From contig JACMLA010000774.1 in NCBI GenBank assembly GCA_014379815.1, positions 1 through 6,720 on the forward strand: 6,720 nt of DNA, written 5' to 3'. Of this stretch, positions 5,917 through 6,720 are shown piece after piece. The notes beneath the pieces were generated by a model. The model had not been told where the DNA came from and made no database searches. It was given only the letters and a program-made list of their open reading frames with translations. The position numbers and the translations under genes are program-made. The DNA is from Bryobacteraceae bacterium. Lineage in GTDB: Bacteria > Acidobacteriota > Terriglobia > Bryobacterales > Bryobacteraceae. Each line of letters starts with the position of its first letter. Positions within the stretch are counted from its first letter, which is position 1.

Positions 5917-5922
5917 TATACT
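5917..5922 (+). promoter_or_regulatory. Possible -10 element of an internal murE promoter
   Basis: TATACT matches the sigma-70 -10 consensus at five of six positions and lies about 60 bases before murE. At 16-18 base spacing the upstream sequence (around AAACGC) does not resemble a -35, so the call is weak. Confidence 0.25.
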
Positions 5923-5980
5923 TCGGCTTGCACCCGGTGTGGTCTTCTTCACACTCCCGTGACTTCGGATGGTCTCCCGC

Positions 5981-6720
5981 ATGACGGTAAGCCAGCTGTT
6001 GTCAGGTGCAGGCTTGCAGTCCGGAATACCGGAAGCGGTTGCTTCCAGTGAAGTGCGGGGGCTTGCATACGACTCGCGCAAGTCCCGGCAGGACTTCCTC
6101 TTCTTCGCATTTCCAGGGACTCGCACGGATGGACGCAACTTTGCCGCGGATGCGATTGCGCAAGGTGCCGCTGCGATTGTCAGTGAACTGCCGCCGGGTG
6201 CAAGTGCCGGCACTGCGGAGTTTCCCGGGCAGTGGCTCCAGACCAGCCATGGTCGCGAGACCCTGGCTGTCGCTTCAGGCCGGTTCTACGACCATCCGGA
6301 TCAACGCCTTCATCTCACCGGCATCACGGGTACCAACGGCAAAACAACCACTTCTTACATTCTCGATTCCATCTTCCGGCAGGCGGGCAAGACCACCGCA
6401 ATGATCGGTACGATCGAGTACCGTCTTGCGGGCCGCACGTTGCCCGCTGTAAACACCACGCCCGAGTCGCTGGATGTCTTCGACCTGCTGCATCAGCTGG
6501 AAGAAGCCGGCGGTACACACGCCACGATGGAAGTCTCATCGCACGCGCTTGCACTCGGACGTGTTCATGCCATGGAGTTCCACACGGCGGTGTTCACGAA
6601 TCTCACGAGGGACCACCTCGATTTTCACCGCACGATGGAAGAGTACTTCGCAGCCAAGCAGCGCCTGTTCCTGATGGAAGGCGCGAAAGGACCGCGGGTC
6701 GCAGTCATTAACAATGACGA
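5981..6720 (+). CDS. murE: UDP-MurNAc-tripeptide synthetase MurE (5' part)
   Basis: MurE is the cytoplasmic ATP-dependent ligase that adds the third residue (meso-diaminopimelate in most diderms, lysine in some bacteria) to UDP-MurNAc-L-Ala-D-Glu. The gene runs off the window; 246 codons are visible and the frame is open throughout. The N-terminal nucleotide-sugar domain shows 'YDSRKSRQDFLFFAFPG' (30-46) and 'TDGRNFA'. The central ATPase domain has the P-loop 'GITGTNGKTTT' (114-124, Lys121), 'NTTPE' (158-162), 'EVSSHAL' (184-190) and 'NLTRDHLDFHRTMEEYF' (207-223) followed by 'AAKQRLF'. Lys226 probably corresponds to the carbamylated lysine. The C-terminal domain with the residues choosing diaminopimelate or lysine is outside the window, so substrate cannot be read. 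ATG 5981 gives a normal MurE N-terminus (MTVSQLL); an in-frame ATG at 5969 is the alternative. Neither has a strong ribosome binding site, and a TGA at 5960-5962 bars longer forms. It follows ftsI after 187 bases. Confidence 0.95.
   Translation, partial: MTVSQLLSGAGLQSGIPEAVASSEVRGLAYDSRKSRQDFLFFAFPGTRTDGRNFAADAIAQGAAAIVSELPPGASAGTAEFPGQWLQTSHGRETLAVASGRFYDHPDQRLHLTGITGTNGKTTTSYILDSIFRQAGKTTAMIGTIEYRLAGRTLPAVNTTPESLDVFDLLHQLEEAGGTHATMEVSSHALALGRVHAMEFHTAVFTNLTRDHLDFHRTMEEYFAAKQRLFLMEGAKGPRVAVINND

Larger units (their letters stand above)
5794..5980 (+). other. AT-richer gap between ftsI and murE
   Basis: This 187-base gap interrupts an otherwise tightly packed operon. It contains TTATTCACA (5802-5810), the palindrome GTGTT-TTG-AACAC (5842-5854), the -10-like TATACT (5917-5922) without a good -35, and a small imperfect hairpin (5937-5954, GTGTG/CACAC). 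I see no intrinsic terminator. A 64-codon frame (5790-5984, beginning MSQSLFTTHL) crosses the whole gap and overlaps both neighbours by ATGA; I do not recognise its product. The simplest reading is an untranslated spacer with an internal murE promoter. Confidence 0.5.

Noticed and set aside
5937..5954. GTGTG/CACAC hairpin before murE as a terminator
   Set aside because: The stem is only five to six pairs and no T-run follows, so it does not fit an intrinsic terminator.
6006..6711. Plus-strand open frames 6006-6404 and 6232-6711
   Set aside because: Both are out of frame with murE, whose open frame from 5981 contains the P-loop and ligase motifs.
1..6720. CRISPR array, tRNA, rRNA or insertion sequence
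   Set aside because: No regularly spaced long repeats, cloverleaf pattern, rRNA signature, transposase or terminal inverted repeats were seen on either strand.

Overview
The window is a GC-rich chromosomal segment from a diderm bacterium, most likely an acidobacterium. The evidence is a division and cell-wall (dcw) cluster in the order mraZ, rsmH, ftsL, ftsI/pbpB, murE. In this cluster the FtsL-like protein carries a cytosolic block around 'LPNEDVYFF...RIDNSRVVRQADP' that I associate with acidobacteria, and the division transpeptidase ends in a PASTA domain. The taxonomic call rests on remembered family features, not on a search.

Layout: bases 1 to about 139 hold no recognisable gene, only three short perfect inverted repeats. 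Bases 140-851 (+) are a decayed serine-hydrolase gene (class C beta-lactamase/LACTB type), frameshifted, internally deleted and lacking its catalytic motifs. It runs convergently into, and overlaps by 54 bases, a minus-strand signal peptidase I gene (lepB, 798-1772). That LepB has an unusual multi-helix N-terminal membrane part, and glycine replaces the catalytic serine. A 105-base divergent intergenic region with TGGT-type repeats separates lepB from the plus-strand dcw operon: mraZ (1878-2372), rsmH (2376-3236), ftsL (3240-3728), ftsI (3742-5793) and murE (5981 to the window end, truncated by the window).

How the genes fit together: MraZ is the cluster's DNA-binding regulator and RsmH methylates 16S rRNA. 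FtsL and FtsI form part of the septal peptidoglycan synthesis machine, and MurE makes the cytoplasmic stem-peptide precursor. The first four genes are packed with 3-13 base gaps. The 187-base, AT-richer gap before murE is the one break; it contains a perfect DnaA-box match, a -10-like element and a small ORF linked to both neighbours by ATGA overlaps.

The dcw part is ordinary. I see no convincing new multi-gene system. The points most worth following are the Ser-to-Gly LepB, the decayed hydrolase beside it, and the ftsI-murE gap.
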